DNA from: an uncultured Pseudomonadales bacterium
GTDB lineage: Bacteria > Pseudomonadota > Gammaproteobacteria > Pseudomonadales > Azotimanducaceae
Direction of reading: 5' to 3'
NCBI GenBank assembly: GCA_958296405.1
Contig: OY282519.1
Coordinates: 3,456,132 to 3,520,131 of the forward strand
Length of the DNA: 64,000 nucleotides
In this document: positions 16,676 to 25,956 of the stretch, piece by piece
Layout of the letters: the number at the start of each line of letters is the position of its first letter
How positions within the stretch are numbered: position 1 is the stretch's first letter
Position numbers and translations under genes: made by a program
The notes under the pieces: generated by a model
Told to the model about the DNA's origin: nothing
Database searches by the model: none
The model's input: the letters and a program-made list of their open reading frames with translations, nothing else

Positions 16676-17470
16676 ATGTCCGCCCAGTACGAGCATCTCT
16701 TCGTCGAGCGCGACGGCCATGTCGCGGTGGTCACGCTGAACCGCCCAGCCAAGGCGAACGCGCTCAACGGCGCACATTTGGCGGAAATCGAGGCGGTGGC
16801 CCTCGCGTTCCGGGACGAGCCCGACACCCGCGCCGTCATCTTCACCGGCACCGGCAAGCACTTCTCCTCCGGTGCAGACCTCACCGATCGCACAGCGCCA
16901 GCCGGCGGCGGCCTCGTGCAGCGACGGCGCGACCTGCGCATTGGCGAACGCGCCGTGCAAGCGGTTTATGACATGGACCAAATCACCATCGCGGCGTGGA
17001 ACGGCGGCGCCTTGGGCGGCGGCGCTTGCCTAGTCACCGCGATGGACTTCCGCATCGGCGCGGACGATTGCTTCATGCAATACCCAGAAATCGACATCGG
17101 CGTGAATCTGATGTGGAAGAGCCTGCCGTTGGTGACGCACTTGGCTGGCCCAGCGCGGGCGAAGCAGCTGGTCGCCGGCGGTGTGCGCGTGCATGCCGAG
17201 ACGCTGCGCGCTTGGGGGCTGGTCGATGAAGTCACCCCACGCACCAAACTGCTCGACGCGGCGCGCGAATGGGCGCGCCACTACGCCGCCAAGCCACCCA
17301 TCGCCGCGCAGATGATCAAGCGGAGCGTGAACGCCATTGCCTCTGCCTTGGACAATGCCGTGATGCACATGGATGTGGATCAGAACCTCCTCGCCGCCAT
17401 GACGGAAGACCGCAAGGCCGCGTTCGAGGCGTACATGGCGAAGACGGCACCGACGTTCAAGGGGAACTGA
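16676..17470 (+). CDS. Enoyl-CoA hydratase/isomerase (crotonase) family protein
   Basis: Crotonase-fold enzyme of 264 residues. First oxyanion-hole segment FSSGADLTDR, second WNGGALGGGACLVTAMDFRIG, then MQYPEIDIGVNLMW. The glutamate in YPEIDIG fits the second catalytic glutamate of hydratases, while the first position is alanine in GGACL, so hydratase, isomerase or another CoA-ester reaction remains open. The ATG at 16676 has a GAGGA ribosome site 6 bases upstream; the frame extends further upstream without family content. It is divergent from the LysR gene and followed 90 bases later by a second crotonase on the same strand, suggesting one degradative operon. Confidence 0.85.
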   Translation: MSAQYEHLFVERDGHVAVVTLNRPAKANALNGAHLAEIEAVALAFRDEPDTRAVIFTGTGKHFSSGADLTDRTAPAGGGLVQRRRDLRIGERAVQAVYDMDQITIAAWNGGALGGGACLVTAMDFRIGADDCFMQYPEIDIGVNLMWKSLPLVTHLAGPARAKQLVAGGVRVHAETLRAWGLVDEVTPRTKLLDAAREWARHYAAKPPIAAQMIKRSVNAIASALDNAVMHMDVDQNLLAAMTEDRKAAFEAYMAKTAPTFKGN

Positions 17471-17560
17471 CGGGCGGGGGCACCGCATCGGTCGGTTTGA
17501 CCCCGACGCCGCGCCGCGAGGATACTGCCGCCCATCCCCGCAACCCCAAGAGGCCCTTGC

Positions 17561-18388
17561 ATGGCCACGCTCGACACCGGCACCAACGAACTGCTTTGCG
17601 ACATCACGGAGGGCGTGGCCACCGTCACGCTGAACAAGCCGGACAAACGCAACGCCCTGGGCGACGTGTTGACGCCCGCGCTGCGGGCCACGCTCCTCAC
17701 CTTGGAGGCAGACCCGCGCTGCGACGTGGTGGTCATCACCGGCGCCGGACGCGCCTTCTGCGCCGGCGGCGACGTTTCTGGGATGGGCGGCGGCGCGACG
17801 GCGCCCAAACGGCCTAAGCCCACGGCCCAAGAGAGTGTGCGCGCCCTCATTCACAAACAGGAGACGCTCACCCTGCGCCTGCAGGAACTGGCGAAGCCCA
17901 CCATCGCCGCCCTGCCCGGCCCCGCCGCCGGCGCCGGGCTCTCCATCGCGCTGGCCTGCGATTTGCGCATCATGGCGGACTCGGCGTTCATCACCACGGC
18001 GTTCGCAAACATCGGGCTGTCCGGCGATTACGGCGGCAGCTGGCTGTTGACGCAGCTAGTCGGCCCGGCCATCGCGAAGGATCTCTACATGACGGCGCGC
18101 CGCGTCAGCGCCGCCGAGTGCCTGCAGCTCGGCATCGCCAACCGCGTCGCCGCCGCCGAGGAGTTGCCCACAGCCACGCAAGCCCTGGCTCGCCAATTGG
18201 CGAATGGGCCGCGCACGGCGCTGCGCTACATGAAGGAGAACATCAACCGCGCCATCACGGCAGACTTCAAGACGTGCCTCGCCTTGGAGGCAGACCGCAT
18301 GACCCGCTGCGCGGCCACGGAAGACCACCGGGAAGCCGTGCGCGCGTTCATGGAGAAGCGGCCGCCGCAGTTTCAGCGGCCAGCCTAG
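17561..18388 (+). CDS. Enoyl-CoA hydratase/isomerase, PaaG-like
   Basis: Crotonase-fold enzyme of 275 residues. Oxyanion segments are FCAGGDVSGMGGG and LPGPAAGAGLSIALACDLRIM. Both hydratase glutamate positions are replaced, and the segment FANIGLSGDYGGSWLL has an aspartate followed by GG, the arrangement seen in PaaG-type isomerases where that aspartate is catalytic. An isomerase role on an unsaturated or epoxy CoA ester is therefore more likely than hydration. It follows another crotonase by 90 bases on the same strand and is convergent with the copper amine oxidase gene, which in other bacteria produces aldehydes feeding such pathways. The link here is inference. Confidence 0.83.
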   Translation: MATLDTGTNELLCDITEGVATVTLNKPDKRNALGDVLTPALRATLLTLEADPRCDVVVITGAGRAFCAGGDVSGMGGGATAPKRPKPTAQESVRALIHKQETLTLRLQELAKPTIAALPGPAAGAGLSIALACDLRIMADSAFITTAFANIGLSGDYGGSWLLTQLVGPAIAKDLYMTARRVSAAECLQLGIANRVAAAEELPTATQALARQLANGPRTALRYMKENINRAITADFKTCLALEADRMTRCAATEDHREAVRAFMEKRPPQFQRPA

Positions 18389-18555
18389 ACGCACACGGGC
18401 GCAGCGCGGAATCCGAACGCGCCCAGCGCCGCCAGTTCAAGCCGGCGGCGGGCAGCGCCAAGTCGTCCACTCCCACGCCGGGGCTTCTCCGCAGCAGGCC
18501 CGGCACCAACGCCCGCGCACCCGCAACGGTTAGGCGCGGCCGGGCTTCCCGCGCA

Positions 18556-20505
18556 CTACGGCAAGTCCAACGCTGGGTTGCGGTCAAAGAAGTCGAACGG
18601 CCGCAGCTCGAACCCTTGCCACATCACCGGCATCACCGGCCAATCCTCCGCGCGCGGGAAGTGATGCATGCCGAGGGTGTGCCACAGCACGATGTCCGTG
18701 TCCGCGATGTCGCGGTTGGCCGCCGTCCAAGTGGGCAAGCCATGCCCGCGGTCGCTCAGCGTCGGATGATCCCCCGCCGCCCAACGTTCGTCGTCGCGCT
18801 GCGGCGTCACCCACAGGTGGTGGCTGATGAAGCCGGCGCGGCGGCGCGGCCAGTCGTCCTCCGTCAGCAGCGTGCGCGCGTTGCGGCCCGGCATCAGGTG
18901 GTAGCTGGTGGGATAGCCGACATGGTTCGTCCGCTTCTCGCTCGCCACGCGCCAGAGCGCGGGGCGGTCGAGGTTGATGTCGAGCTTGGCATCCGCTTCG
19001 GTTTGCGCCATCTCGGTGGCCACCGTCCAAAGGCTCCTGCGCGGATGTTCTTCTGGCAGCATCTGCGTGCGCAGGCGATCCGCTACGAAGCTGTTGCGCT
19101 GGCCATCCACGTCCACATCCAGCCGAAAACTGAAGTAATGGTCGTGGTTCACCGCCACGATGTGCCGCGCCATGAAGTGTCCGTGCGCATCCGCCTCTGG
19201 GTCTTCGCCGGCGGTGGCAGCGGCCACGCCTTTGGCTTCAAGAATGCCCGTGGCGCCCACGGCGGCGGCAATGCTGCCGTCTTGGCGGAACACCCAATCG
19301 AGCAAGTAATCGTAGTTGCCGATGACCATTGCCGCCCGCGCCACCAGATCCCGCGCCGCGCGGCTCTCCGCCTTGCCCCCGGCATGGCGCCACGACGGAT
19401 CGCCCACCTCCCGCTCAAACAGGCAGATGTTGTTCGGCGAGGTGGTGGGCCGACCATTCGGCCCGAAGCGCACCGCATCGAAGTAAACGGCGTGGTTCGG
19501 GCAATCCCTGCCCGGCATCAGCGGCTGGGTGAGGCCACCGGCGGAGAACTCGCCAGAATCAATGAAGTTGCGCCGGTACCACGTGAACGATGGATCCATG
19601 TACGGCACGAACACTTCGGATAGATGCCCTTCATACAAGACCTGCCGTTCGCTGCCGTCGTCATCCACGTAGCGCGCCAGCGACACCACGAGGCCGGCAC
19701 GGTCGTCTGGGCGCACATGGAAGCGCCACTTCTGCCACGACACCTGATAGCCGTCGAGCTCAAAGCCGGGGCCCAGCGGCTGGCTCACATGGATGGGGCC
19801 GCGCATTTCACGCGGCTTGCTGTGCGGCGTGGCGTGATAGTCCGAGTTCGTCATGGCGACGGTGGCGTCGCCGCCTTCATCGACCACCCGCACCACTGCG
19901 TCTGTTTCGAGATCGACGACGGCGGTGAGGCCGGGCACGCCCCGCGCCCAAGTGTTGCGCACGCCGCGCACGTCCGAGCAGTTCACATACCCCAAGCGCC
20001 GGCCACGCTCTTCCTCGGTGTCGTAGTAGCCCGGCGGAATGGTGGCGCACTGCAGGAACGTCACGTCCTCGATGCCGCGGCGCTTCAACCCAGCGACGAA
20101 GTCGGGGTGCTGCAGCACTTTGGCGACCACCTTGCCGAACTCTTCCTGATGCCAGTTCGGCTGCACGTCCTCAAGCGGTGTCCACGACGCGATTCCCCCG
20201 GCGGCCAGATCGATGACGGCCTCGAATGAATCATTGCCTTGGCGAACCAAGGCATAGGCGGAGCGCGGCAGTGCATCGCCCTCGCGCCACGCGAGCACGG
20301 CCTCTTTCGGCGGTTCCTGCAACGCGAACCGGGAGAAGCGCGTGGCCGCATCGAGCCGCTCCGCGTCGCGCAGGATTTCCAGCGCCTGCCAGAACTCCTC
20401 GAAACTCAGAGGGTCTAACGGATGTTCGGCGCTGCGGGCCGGCACTGCCAACAGCAAGGCGGCGCCCAAGGCGAGCATGGCTGCGCGACGAAGGGGCTGG
20501 CGCAT
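18556..20505 (-). CDS. Copper-containing primary amine oxidase, exported
   Basis: Oxidises primary amines to aldehydes with release of ammonia and hydrogen peroxide. The 649-residue protein starts at the ATG at 20505, preceded by a GGGAG ribosome site, and carries a signal peptide (MRQPLRRAAMLALGAALLLA, cleavage near PARSA). The tyrosine that becomes topaquinone is Y398 in VIGNYDYLLDW. Copper ligands are the histidine pair in VAVNHDHYFSF and the later one in LGMHHFPRAEDWPVMP. Family features such as FRLDVDVDGQRN and WKVSEKRTNHVGYP-like sequence follow in order. It should act in the periplasm. The longer frame to 20619 lacks a signal sequence and is rejected. Confidence 0.92.
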   Translation of the reverse strand: MRQPLRRAAMLALGAALLLAVPARSAEHPLDPLSFEEFWQALEILRDAERLDAATRFSRFALQEPPKEAVLAWREGDALPRSAYALVRQGNDSFEAVIDLAAGGIASWTPLEDVQPNWHQEEFGKVVAKVLQHPDFVAGLKRRGIEDVTFLQCATIPPGYYDTEEERGRRLGYVNCSDVRGVRNTWARGVPGLTAVVDLETDAVVRVVDEGGDATVAMTNSDYHATPHSKPREMRGPIHVSQPLGPGFELDGYQVSWQKWRFHVRPDDRAGLVVSLARYVDDDGSERQVLYEGHLSEVFVPYMDPSFTWYRRNFIDSGEFSAGGLTQPLMPGRDCPNHAVYFDAVRFGPNGRPTTSPNNICLFEREVGDPSWRHAGGKAESRAARDLVARAAMVIGNYDYLLDWVFRQDGSIAAAVGATGILEAKGVAAATAGEDPEADAHGHFMARHIVAVNHDHYFSFRLDVDVDGQRNSFVADRLRTQMLPEEHPRRSLWTVATEMAQTEADAKLDINLDRPALWRVASEKRTNHVGYPTSYHLMPGRNARTLLTEDDWPRRRAGFISHHLWVTPQRDDERWAAGDHPTLSDRGHGLPTWTAANRDIADTDIVLWHTLGMHHFPRAEDWPVMPVMWQGFELRPFDFFDRNPALDLP

Positions 20506-20728
20506 GGTTGGGCGTTCTCCCGAAGACGATGAGGCAGTTTGGCCGCTCGCGGGGTGGTAAAGCAAGGACGGCGTGATGGCCGGGCCCGACGGCGCCGGCT
20601 CTCGCCCCAGCGCCTGCACGCGAACGCTCCCGCACCAAGTCGAAGGCGGCGGCCGGGCCAGCCGGCCCGCTTCAACTCGCCCGCGGCACTAGACAACCAC
20701 GCCCTGCTCCGTCAGTCTCCCCCGCTTC

Positions 20729-23700
20729 ATGATTGAGGCAGGAGCAGAGACCGCCGTGTCAGCGTTGAATCGCGTCCTCATCGCCAATCGCGGCGAAATC
20801 GCCATCCGCATCGCAAGGGCAGCTTCCGCATTGGGCATGGAATCCGTCGCCGTGCATGCGCCCGTGGATGCCCTCTCCCTGCATACCCGGGTAACCACCG
20901 AAGCGGTGGAGATCCAAGGCCCCCGAGGCCCGGACGACGCCGTAGGCGCGTACCTGAACGCCGCCGCCATCATCGAGGTGGCCAAAGCGCACGGCTGCGA
21001 CTGCGTCCATCCCGGCTACGGTTTCCTTGCGGAGAACGCCGCGTTCGCCGAAGCCTGCGCCGCGGCCGGCCTCGTTTTCGTTGGCCCCTCCCCTGCCGCC
21101 CTCAAGCTGTTTGGCGACAAGGTGCGCGCCCGGGCGCTCGCGGCGTCCATCGACATCCCCGTGGTGCCCGGCAGCGACGCGCCGCTCGCAACGGCAGAGG
21201 AAGCGCAAGCCTTGGCCGCGGACATTGGCTATCCCGTCATGCTCAAGGCCGCAGCCGGCGGCGGCGGGCGCGGGATGCGCGCGGTGCATGGGGCGGATGA
21301 GTTGACGGCCGCATTCGAGCGCTGCGCCAGCGAGGCGCAGGCGGCGTTCGGCGATGGCGCCTTGTTTTTGGAACGCTTGGTGCAGCGCCCCCGGCACATC
21401 GAGGCGCAGGTCCTCGCGGATGCGCAGGGCACCGTCGTCCACCTCCATGAGCGCGATTGCTCCGTGCAAATCCGCCATCAGAAGGTGTTGGAAATTGCCC
21501 CAGCCCCGGCCTTGCCGGCGGCGCTGCGCGAAGCCTTGCTGGCGGATGCGGTGCGGCTCGCCCGCGCCGCCGACTATGTGAACGCCGGCACCGTCGAGTT
21601 CCTAGTGCTGCCAGAACGCGACGAGCGTTTCTTCATCGAGTGCAATCCGCGCATCCAAGTGGAGCACACCGTCACCGAGCAGGTGACGGGCTTCGATTTG
21701 GTGGAAGCGCAATTCCACATCGCCGCCGGCGCATCGCTTGCGGCCCTCGGCATTGGCGATCAAGCGGCGGTGCCGCCGCCACGCGGCTTCGCGGTGCAAG
21801 CGCGGGTGGTGGCGCGCGGGGCGGGAACCCTAGATGCCTACAAGGAGCCTTCCGGGCCGGGCATCCGGGTGGATGCGTGCGGCTACGCCGGTTACACGCC
21901 GGCGCCACAGTTCGACCCGCTGCTGGCGAAGGTCGTCGGTTCATCGAACGCCACCAGCCTCGCCACCGCCGCCGAGCGCACCCGGCGAGCCCTCGATGAG
22001 TTCCACATTGCCGGCGTGCAGACGAACTTGGCGCAGCTGCGGGCGCTGCTCGCGGATGAGGACTTCCAGGCCGGCGATGCCCGCACATCCCTCTTTGACG
22101 AGAAGCCAGAACTCAATGCCGTCGCCGATGGCGGGGCGAACGGCGGCGCCTTGGCCCTCTTCGACCAACAAATGAGGCTGGCCGGCGGCGCAGCCACGCG
22201 GCACGGCGCCGAGGCAAGCGCCGGGCTCGCGCCAGTAAGCGCCGCGCCGGCGCTGCATGTGCCTCCAGAGCAGCGCGCGCTGACGTGTCCAATGGCCGGC
22301 ACGGTGGTGGAATGGGCCGCCGAGGTCGGCGCGACCGTGGCGGCCGGGGCGCCGGTGTTGGTGTTGAGCGCCATGAAGATGGAAAGCGTGGTCGCGGCGC
22401 CCTGCGCCGGCGTGTTGACGGCGACGCAAGCGTTGCGCGCGGGCGATGGCGTCGCCGCCGGGCAGACCATCGCCGCCTTGGCACCGCTTGACGCCGCGGC
22501 AGCCGACGCCGCGGCGCCGGCAAGCGCGGACACCTGGGCGCCCATGCTCGAAGACGTCGCCGCCATGCGCCGCCTCGCCTTGCAGCGCTTGGCGCCCGGT
22601 TCAGAAGACCTAGGCGTTGTGCGCCAGCGCAGCCGCGGCAAGCTCACCTGCCGCGAGCGCATCGATTTGCTGCTGGACGAAGGCTCCTTCCGCGAACTGG
22701 GCAGCGTGGCCGGCTTCGCCGCCTACAATGAAGAAGGCAAGGTCGCCGCGTTCACGCCGGCCAACCACGTCGGCGGCTGGGGCCACATCGAGGAGCGCCC
22801 GGCGGTGGTGTGCGCGGACGACTTCACCTCACGCGGCGGCCACGCCGATGGCGCCATCGGCCAAAAGAGCCGATATCTGGACCAACTCTCCATCGAACTG
22901 CGCATGCCGTCCGTGCGCTTGCTCGACGGCTCCTCCGGCGGCGGCAGCGTCGCCTCGATGGTGCCGCAGCAGAAGGCGGCCGGCGAATCCGCGGCCAAGG
23001 AGAGTTCCGCCGCCATCACCGCCGGGCGGCCGCGGGTGGCCGGTGGCGGTGGCTCGCACCTGCCGGGCGAGTTGGGCAGCATGATGTACGCCGAACAGCT
23101 TTGCACGGTGCCGGTGGTGAACATGCTGCTCGGCAGCGTGGTGGGCATCGGCGCGGCCAAGGCCGTGCTGGGGCACTTCTCGGTGATGGTGCGCGACATC
23201 TCGCAATTGTTCGTGGCCGGCCCGCCGGTGGTGAGCCACGCGATGGGCTACGACATCACCAAGGAAGACTTGGGCGGTTGGCACATCCACTGCCGCAACG
23301 GCTCCGTGGACAATCTCGCCGAAACCGAGGAAGAAGCCGCGGCGATGACGCAGCGCTTCCTTTCCTACTTGCCGTCGAGCGTCTTCGAGGCGCCGCCGGT
23401 GCTGCCGCCGCGCGCCGACGACCCGCCGCACCGCCGCGAGGAGGAGTTGTTCTCCTTGGTGCCCCGCAAGCGCACCACCACCTTCGACATGCGCCGCGCC
23501 ATCGCGCTGTTGATGGACAAGGAATCGTTCTTCGAGATCGGCTCGCTATGGGGCACCGATCAGATCACCGGCCTCGCGCGCGTGAATGGCCACCCGCTCG
23601 GCGTCATCGCGTCCGACAGCCGCCACGCCAACGGCGGCGCCCTCACCGCGGACGGCTGCGACAAGCTCACGCGCCTGATGGACCTGTGCGACCTGTTCCA

Positions 23701-24193
23701 TCTGCCGGTTCTGAACTTGGTGGACAACCCCGGCTTCGCGGTGGGTTTGGAGCACGAGGTCGCCGGCACCATCCGGCGCGGTGGCGAGTGGATGGTGGCC
23801 TTCGCCCAAGCGCAGGTGCCGATCTTCACCGTGTTGATGCGGCGCAGCTTCGGCGTGGCCGGGAACAACTACGCCACGCCCCGCGCCCGCCCATCCATGC
23901 GCGTGGCGTGGCCGGCCGCGGATGTCGGCGGCATCCCGCCCGAGGGGGGCATCGAAGCGGCCTACAAACGCCAACTGGCAGAGGCTGAAGACCCCGTGGC
24001 GTTCCGCGCCGAGCTGATGGCGCGCATCGAGAGCGTGCGCGGCCCCGTGGGGCCGCTGTCGAAGTTCCAGTTGGAGGAGATGATCGACCCGCGCGACACG
24101 CGCCGCTACATCTCGGAGTGGGTTGGCATGGCCTATCGGATCGCCACGCAGCCAGCACAGTTGCAGCCGCGGGCGCTGCAGTTCCGGCCTTAG
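20729..24193 (+). CDS. Single-chain acyl-CoA carboxylase (BC-BCCP-CT fusion)
   Basis: Biotin-dependent carboxylase of 1154 residues holding all activities in one chain. Residues about 14-455 are biotin carboxylase (LIANRGEIAIRIARAA, the ATP loop KAAAGGGGRGMR, ECNPRIQVEHTVTE). A biotin carrier domain lies around 515-590 with the biotinylated lysine K550 in AMKM. From about 610 to the end is a carboxyltransferase with both halves (GSSGGGSVASM, LVDNPGFAVG, GVAGNNYATPRARP). This layout is known from single-chain long-chain acyl-CoA carboxylases rather than the multi-subunit ACC. It carboxylates an acyl-CoA in the cytoplasm, probably within the CoA-ester catabolism around it. A GTG at 20756 is an alternative start. 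Confidence 0.9.
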   Translation: MIEAGAETAVSALNRVLIANRGEIAIRIARAASALGMESVAVHAPVDALSLHTRVTTEAVEIQGPRGPDDAVGAYLNAAAIIEVAKAHGCDCVHPGYGFLAENAAFAEACAAAGLVFVGPSPAALKLFGDKVRARALAASIDIPVVPGSDAPLATAEEAQALAADIGYPVMLKAAAGGGGRGMRAVHGADELTAAFERCASEAQAAFGDGALFLERLVQRPRHIEAQVLADAQGTVVHLHERDCSVQIRHQKVLEIAPAPALPAALREALLADAVRLARAADYVNAGTVEFLVLPERDERFFIECNPRIQVEHTVTEQVTGFDLVEAQFHIAAGASLAALGIGDQAAVPPPRGFAVQARVVARGAGTLDAYKEPSGPGIRVDACGYAGYTPAPQFDPLLAKVVGSSNATSLATAAERTRRALDEFHIAGVQTNLAQLRALLADEDFQAGDARTSLFDEKPELNAVADGGANGGALALFDQQMRLAGGAATRHGAEASAGLAPVSAAPALHVPPEQRALTCPMAGTVVEWAAEVGATVAAGAPVLVLSAMKMESVVAAPCAGVLTATQALRAGDGVAAGQTIAALAPLDAAAADAAAPASADTWAPMLEDVAAMRRLALQRLAPGSEDLGVVRQRSRGKLTCRERIDLLLDEGSFRELGSVAGFAAYNEEGKVAAFTPANHVGGWGHIEERPAVVCADDFTSRGGHADGAIGQKSRYLDQLSIELRMPSVRLLDGSSGGGSVASMVPQQKAAGESAAKESSAAITAGRPRVAGGGGSHLPGELGSMMYAEQLCTVPVVNMLLGSVVGIGAAKAVLGHFSVMVRDISQLFVAGPPVVSHAMGYDITKEDLGGWHIHCRNGSVDNLAETEEEAAAMTQRFLSYLPSSVFEAPPVLPPRADDPPHRREEELFSLVPRKRTTTFDMRRAIALLMDKESFFEIGSLWGTDQITGLARVNGHPLGVIASDSRHANGGALTADGCDKLTRLMDLCDLFHLPVLNLVDNPGFAVGLEHEVAGTIRRGGEWMVAFAQAQVPIFTVLMRRSFGVAGNNYATPRARPSMRVAWPAADVGGIPPEGGIEAAYKRQLAEAEDPVAFRAELMARIESVRGPVGPLSKFQLEEMIDPRDTRRYISEWVGMAYRIATQPAQLQPRALQFRP

Positions 24194-24266
24194 CGCCGTG
24201 CCTTAGGACAAGGGCGGCGCTTCGCTCGCTGCCCTGCGTTGCGGCTTGGGCCGAAGACTGGGGCGA

Positions 24267-24282
24267 GCCCCCGCGAGGGGGC
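24267..24282. terminator. Stem-loop between convergent genes
   Basis: GCCCCC-GCGA-GGGGGC forms a perfect six-pair stem with a GNRA tetraloop. It lies between the carboxylase stop (24193) and the end of the opposing gene (24354). There is no U-tract, so intrinsic termination is only possible, not shown. Confidence 0.3.
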
Positions 24283-24353
24283 GGAGCCAACCGGCGACAT
24301 CGTTCCGTCGAGCTTGTGTTGCAGTGCCACCTAAGGGGCCGGCGGCGCATACT

Positions 24354-25871
24354 CTATCGTGCCGATTCCCCTTCAACCACCCGTTCGCCACCGAGCAAAC
24401 CGAGGGCCAAGGCGGCGCGCTCTCGCCAGCGGGCGTCTGGATCCCAGTTCATCGCCTTGCGCAGGTGAACGCGGGCGCGAACGTCGTCCCCGGTGAGCCG
24501 ATACGCTTCGCCCAGATAGAAGTTGAGGCGCGGCGCCCACGGCGCGCGCTGCCAAGCCACGCGCAGGTAGTTCAGCGCGTTGCCGGCTTGGCCCGTGTTG
24601 AGATAGACGACGCCCAAACCATACGCCGCATCCACGGCGTCCGCCTGTCCGTGCAGGGCGCGGCGGTAGTAACGGGCGCTTTCCGCCCACACGTCCCAGC
24701 ACTCCTCGGTGCCGAGGCCGCGACATTCCTTCGCCTTGAGTTGCGCCATGCGCGTGTTGGCGAGGACATGGGCCGCATCAATGGCCAACGCGCGCTGCGC
24801 GGCTTGGCGGGCCGGCGCCACCTCCTGCCGCGCTTGCGCGAGCGCCGCCCAAGCGTCCGCGCTGCGCGGATTCGCCGCCACCACCTCGCTCAAGCGCCGC
24901 GCCGCAAACTCGTGATTGCGCGATGTCGCCGCCACGCCGAGCTCATAGGCCGCTTCCGTCTCGGTGAGGCAGTTGCGCTCAAAGCCTTCGCCTGGGCGCG
25001 TCTCGATGGCGAGCCGCCTGGTGGGCAACGTGCGGCGACCTGCGTAGCGGCGCGCTTGACGCTCCAACGTCGCCGCCCCCGCATGCAAAGCCATCGCCAA
25101 CGCTTCGCCAGACCCCACGCCGGCGTCTGTCAATTCCAACAGGCGCGGCAACCGTTCCCGGTATGGGGGCAAACCGGCGGCGTCGCCGAGCTCCAGCATG
25201 TGGACGAACAGCCACGCCTTCGCATACAGGCGCGTCAAGTCATGCCGCCCCCAGTTCAGGCTGTGGCGTTCGCCAACCAGTTCCGCCACCGGGATTTTCT
25301 TCACGTTCAGCCGGCGAAAGTGGTGCAACGGCGCCGCGCCAATGGTCACCGCGGCGTCCGAAAAGCGCATGGTGGAAAGGAAGCTGGCGAAGCCTTCTTC
25401 GTACCAGACCGGATAGTTCATCCCCTGGCGGCTGCGCATGAGGTAGTGCGTGTACTCGTGAAAGGCCGTCTGCGTGATGGCGCCGGCGGCGGGGTCTGGG
25501 CCGAAGGCGAGGGTGTGGCGCTCCAAGCCAGATTGCATGAAGCCGGCCATCTTCTCCGCCGCGAACACGGTGCGGAAGTCTCCGCTGCGGCGCATCGCCA
25601 CGATGCGCAGCGGCGGCGGCGCGGAGGACTTGCCGCGCGGCACCAGCGTCTCGGCGGCGATCTTGAAGCGCATCAACGAGTCCGCCAAGCGCAGGGCGCG
25701 GCGGGCGGGCAGATCCGTCAGCAAGCGGAAATCCGGCGTGCTGATGGCGCACCAACGATCTAGGCGCACGTCCGCCTGGGCTGCGTTCGGCAACGCGAAG
25801 GCCGCGAGCCAGGCGATGACGGCGCGGCGCTTGACGGCGCCCCGTGATGCCGAGCGGCGCGTGAGCGGCAC
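24354..25871 (-). CDS. Exported DUF1570-type gluzincin-like protein with TPR repeats
   Basis: Protein of 505 residues. A signal peptide is predicted from the GTG at 25871: basic start, hydrophobic AVIAWLAAFALP, and an AQA cleavage site. Then comes a peptidase-like domain with the zinc-binding motif HEYTH in TQTAFHEYTHYLM and a downstream glutamate in WYEEGFASFL, as in DUF1570 metallopeptidase-like proteins. The C-terminal third is TPR repeats (ADAWAALAQARQEV, AVDAAYGLGVVYLNTGQAG, APRLNFYLGEAYRLTG). It may be a periplasmic peptidase or scaffold; no substrate is known. Upstream in-frame starts exist, so the exact start is uncertain. It is divergent from the small exported protein at 25957. Confidence 0.68.
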   Translation of the reverse strand: MPLTRRSASRGAVKRRAVIAWLAAFALPNAAQADVRLDRWCAISTPDFRLLTDLPARRALRLADSLMRFKIAAETLVPRGKSSAPPPLRIVAMRRSGDFRTVFAAEKMAGFMQSGLERHTLAFGPDPAAGAITQTAFHEYTHYLMRSRQGMNYPVWYEEGFASFLSTMRFSDAAVTIGAAPLHHFRRLNVKKIPVAELVGERHSLNWGRHDLTRLYAKAWLFVHMLELGDAAGLPPYRERLPRLLELTDAGVGSGEALAMALHAGAATLERQARRYAGRRTLPTRRLAIETRPGEGFERNCLTETEAAYELGVAATSRNHEFAARRLSEVVAANPRSADAWAALAQARQEVAPARQAAQRALAIDAAHVLANTRMAQLKAKECRGLGTEECWDVWAESARYYRRALHGQADAVDAAYGLGVVYLNTGQAGNALNYLRVAWQRAPWAPRLNFYLGEAYRLTGDDVRARVHLRKAMNWDPDARWRERAALALGLLGGERVVEGESAR

Positions 25872-25956
25872 CGGCCAGCGCCGTCGGCAGACACGCCCCT
25901 GCAACGCTTTCAACGCATAATGCCGTGCCGTGGAACGAACCCGTTGGCGAAGTGCG

